This document shows positions 61,706 through 64,000 of a DNA stretch of 64,000 nt, piece by piece. Source of the stretch: a bacterium 336/3. Lineage in GTDB: Bacteria > Bacteroidota > Bacteroidia > Cytophagales > Thermonemataceae. Under the pieces are notes generated by a model. The model made no database searches. It saw nothing but the letters and a program-made list of their open reading frames with translations, and was not told the DNA's origin. Both the position numbers and the translations under genes were made by a program. The stretch is from positions 1,750,586 through 1,814,585 of the forward strand of contig LJIE01000001.1 in the NCBI GenBank assembly GCA_001281695.1, written 5' to 3'. The stretch's first letter is position 1. Each line of letters begins with the position of its first letter.

Positions 61706-64000
61706 ATGTACTCTTTAGATGCTAAACATAAACAAAATACTGCTAGTGTAGGTGCAACAGCTCAAGAAAAAAAGCCTGTGATGATTACCAACAATGCAGA
61801 TTTGCAAGTTGAAAATGCTTTACAACAACAAAACAAACAAGTAACGCCTACTAGTACTACAACAAATGGGCGTTTACCCAAAAAAACTATTGAACAAGGT
61901 AAAGAAAAAGAATATTTTGAAAAATATGAACAAATAGCACAGAATCAGTTGGACAAATGGTATGCTAAAAAAACTGTTGCTGAAGATTTAAAATTGAAAG
62001 GTTCATATTTTGCAAATGCTGCAAAGAAAATCTACGAAAAATTTGGCGACCTAAATTATGTTGTTCCTGCTGAGGTAGCTCTTGCACAAGCTTATTTGGA
62101 AGGAGGCGTATATAGACATGAACGTGGAGGTTCAGGGAATATTTTCCACATGGGAGCTACAGATTCAGGGGATAACAAAACTGCAAAAGGTATCAAAACT
62201 GTAGAAGATGGTTTTGATGTATATTATTTGGGTATGGCTAATTTATGGCTTGGAGGTAAGCAGTCTGGAAGTGATATTATCAAGAAGAATGGTATGATTA
62301 GACATGACACCAAAGGTGTTTTTGCTTCTAATCCTCATTATGAGGCAATGATACGGTCTCAAGTTGGAGAAATACACAGAAATATAACTCTAAAAGGAAG
62401 TGTTGGAAATGGAGGGAAAAATTTTCCTGAAGATGTAAAAAAAGTAGGCTCTATGCTTGCAAAGCTGGGATATCTAAAAAATAATGAAATTGAAAATGTA
62501 GAGAAAGTAACACAAGCTGTTTTGAAATTTCAAACGACAGAGCTTGCTCCAGTTACTGAGCAATGGTATAAAAATAGAATCGCCATTATTGAAAAAGCAG
62601 GTAAAAAAGCTCCTGCTGCTACCAAACAATCATTAGCAGATATTGAAATTCAAAGAAAACGAATGACAGATGGATTAGTTGGTAAAAGTGGTACAACAAT
62701 TAATGTTCTTTTCTTTATGGCTGAATTGGGGGGGCAAATACCAGATATCATGAGTAAACATCTTACTAATACTCCACAAAGCCAAACAACTACAACAACC
62801 ACAGCTACTCCAGCAACCACATCATCAGCTATAAAACCCAAAACTACAGCTCAAGCAACATCTACAATACAAAATAAGAGAGGAATTGTACAACCTGGTG
62901 AAAACTTGGAAACTCTATCTAATAAATATGGTATAAGTGCTGCTGATTTAAAGACAGCCAATCAGGAATCATTAAAAGAAAAAGGAGGAGTTGAATATTT
63001 TAATGCTGGTGCAGAACTCTCCATGCCAGAAATATTAACAAGCCCTATTGTAAAATCAACTTCAGGTTTTTCAGTAGGAGCGTCAAGCTCAACATATCAA
63101 GAAGAAATGATTAATTTCGTAGATGATGTTGCTCTTATTCAAGAGAAATTATATAGTGTTGGTTTACTTTCAGAAGCTGATTATCAAAAAGAAAAACCTG
63201 TCAAAAAAACACAACCAGAGATAGAAGTTATTCTTCCTCAAGCCCAAGAATCTCATGAAGAAACGCAAGATAATCAAGAAGAACAAACAAACTTATCACC
63301 TACATCTACACCTCAAGAGGCTTTAGAAAATATTACTCAACCATATACACACCAAACTACAGAATTTGAGCGAAAAATGTTGCTTGTTTATGGTAAAGTA
63401 CCTAGTAATCCCAATGATAAGGTTTCTTCAAAGGATATTCCCAATACTATCAAAGCTATTAATATATTTCAGGCAGAAGTAAATAGAAAAGGTGTAGATG
63501 GACGAATAGACCCACAAGGAAGTACCTTGAAAAAACTGATGGCTTCAACCTCTGAAAGTGTAAGTATTGCAAGAAGAGAGTATGCTCTAAGTCAACAAAG
63601 AAAAGCAGAAGAAGCAAAAAGAAGAGAGCAACAAGCTCAACAAAAAAAACAACAAGAGCAAGAAAAACCTAAGCCTAAAGTAGAAGCCAAAAAAACACCA
63701 GTTAGCCCTAGTGTTTGGTCGCAACTTCAAAAACATGGATTGGAAACGTATGATTATTTGTTCGAAAATTTAAGTCCTGCAAGACAATATGAAACACTCA
63801 AAGGTTTACTAACAAGTTACTTTAGTTCAAAACCACAAGCGAAGCCCAAATCGCAAACGAAGCCTGAAACTAAACCCAAACCTAAAGCAGAGACATCCAA
63901 CGCCATAAAACCTAAAAGTGGTACACCTGATTTTTCATTGGCAGGATTGAAAGCTATTATGAGAGAGAAAAATTATGAATTCTATGAGGAAGAAGGAAAG
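61706..64000 (+). CDS. Cell-wall hydrolase-like multidomain protein, C-terminus cut by window edge; likely injection-system cargo
   Basis: The open frame runs from ATG 61706 through the window edge without a stop: at least 765 residues. No signal peptide. Order: a polar, disordered N-terminus (1-60); a glucosaminidase/lysozyme-like domain (about 95-220) with VPAEVALAQAYLEGG, in which the Glu is the probable catalytic acid, and NIFHMGATDSG; a peptidoglycan-binding-like repeat (about 230-285, GKNFPEDVKKVGSMLAKLGY); a Thr-rich linker; a LysM module (about 390-450, VQPGENLETLSNKYGIS); two more binding-like repeats (472-495; 555-612 with DGRIDPQGSTLKKL); then a long Lys/Gln/Pro-rich low-complexity tail. 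A cytosolic protein with wall-binding and wall-cutting domains next to an injection system is a good cargo or spike-accessory candidate. That is inference. Confidence 0.75.
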   Translation, partial: MYSLDAKHKQNTASVGATAQEKKPVMITNNADLQVENALQQQNKQVTPTSTTTNGRLPKKTIEQGKEKEYFEKYEQIAQNQLDKWYAKKTVAEDLKLKGSYFANAAKKIYEKFGDLNYVVPAEVALAQAYLEGGVYRHERGGSGNIFHMGATDSGDNKTAKGIKTVEDGFDVYYLGMANLWLGGKQSGSDIIKKNGMIRHDTKGVFASNPHYEAMIRSQVGEIHRNITLKGSVGNGGKNFPEDVKKVGSMLAKLGYLKNNEIENVEKVTQAVLKFQTTELAPVTEQWYKNRIAIIEKAGKKAPAATKQSLADIEIQRKRMTDGLVGKSGTTINVLFFMAELGGQIPDIMSKHLTNTPQSQTTTTTTATPATTSSAIKPKTTAQATSTIQNKRGIVQPGENLETLSNKYGISAADLKTANQESLKEKGGVEYFNAGAELSMPEILTSPIVKSTSGFSVGASSSTYQEEMINFVDDVALIQEKLYSVGLLSEADYQKEKPVKKTQPEIEVILPQAQESHEETQDNQEEQTNLSPTSTPQEALENITQPYTHQTTEFERKMLLVYGKVPSNPNDKVSSKDIPNTIKAINIFQAEVNRKGVDGRIDPQGSTLKKLMASTSESVSIARREYALSQQRKAEEAKRREQQAQQKKQQEQEKPKPKVEAKKTPVSPSVWSQLQKHGLETYDYLFENLSPARQYETLKGLLTSYFSSKPQAKPKSQTKPETKPKPKAETSNAIKPKSGTPDFSLAGLKAIMREKNYEFYEEEGK

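Overview
The window is a low-GC chromosome segment from a member of the Bacteroidota, most likely a Cytophagales-like bacterium. The evidence is protein-level similarity recalled from that phylum, SPII lipoproteins with very short signal peptides, weak Shine-Dalgarno sequences, and several promoters of the TTTG / TANNTTTG type. Genes use the standard bacterial code. I see no rRNA, tRNA, insertion sequence or CRISPR array, and no gene-free stretch over 300 bases.

Region 1 (1-9.4 kb) is mixed housekeeping: partial bioD, a HemY-type oxidase, a large lipoprotein, an HMG-CoA-lyase-like enzyme, a PhoH ATPase, a hybrid histidine kinase with its own receiver and HPt domains, a DUF1801 protein and a secreted leucine-rich-repeat protein. 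Region 2 (9.4-12.6 kb) is a divergent pair: a LysM/CHAT protease-like protein whose CHAT halves appear in reversed order, and an AAA+ ATPase that is a paralogue of the injection-system ATPase at 60-61 kb. Region 3 (12.6-34.7 kb) holds core metabolism and envelope genes: transaldolase, an orphan Cas6, a RimK-type ligase with its partner protease, citrate synthase, a double amidohydrolase, pirin, an AraC regulator, an acyltransferase, a TPR/transglutaminase protein, pyruvate carboxylase, an archaemetzincin and a small phosphatase-like protein.

Region 4 (34.1-48.5 kb) is a tightly packed co-directional run: a 12-TM transporter-like protein fused to HEAT repeats and a cyclic-nucleotide-binding-like domain, a 49-residue protein, a TIR-like protein, a STAND NTPase with a transmembrane segment, coiled coil and seven WD40 blades, an outer-membrane beta-barrel protein, a lipoprotein, an M23/LysM peptidase, and a large baseplate-like protein. 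Region 5 (48.6-64 kb) is a contractile injection system of the extracellular (AFP/PVC-like) type: sheath, tube, second tube, DUF5908, LysM hub, VgrG spike, PAAR tip, gp25, baseplate J, Pvc16_N terminator and an unknown protein on the plus strand, then the AAA+ ATPase on the minus strand and a large cell-wall-hydrolase-like protein running off the window.

The most interesting reading is that regions 4 and 5 form one system: a NLR/TIR-like sensing and signalling module and an envelope/peptidoglycan module placed directly upstream of, and in the same direction as, a contractile injection machine, with a second ATPase/CHAT module 25 kb away that may supply an effector. The gene content is seen in the sequence; the functional coupling is inference.
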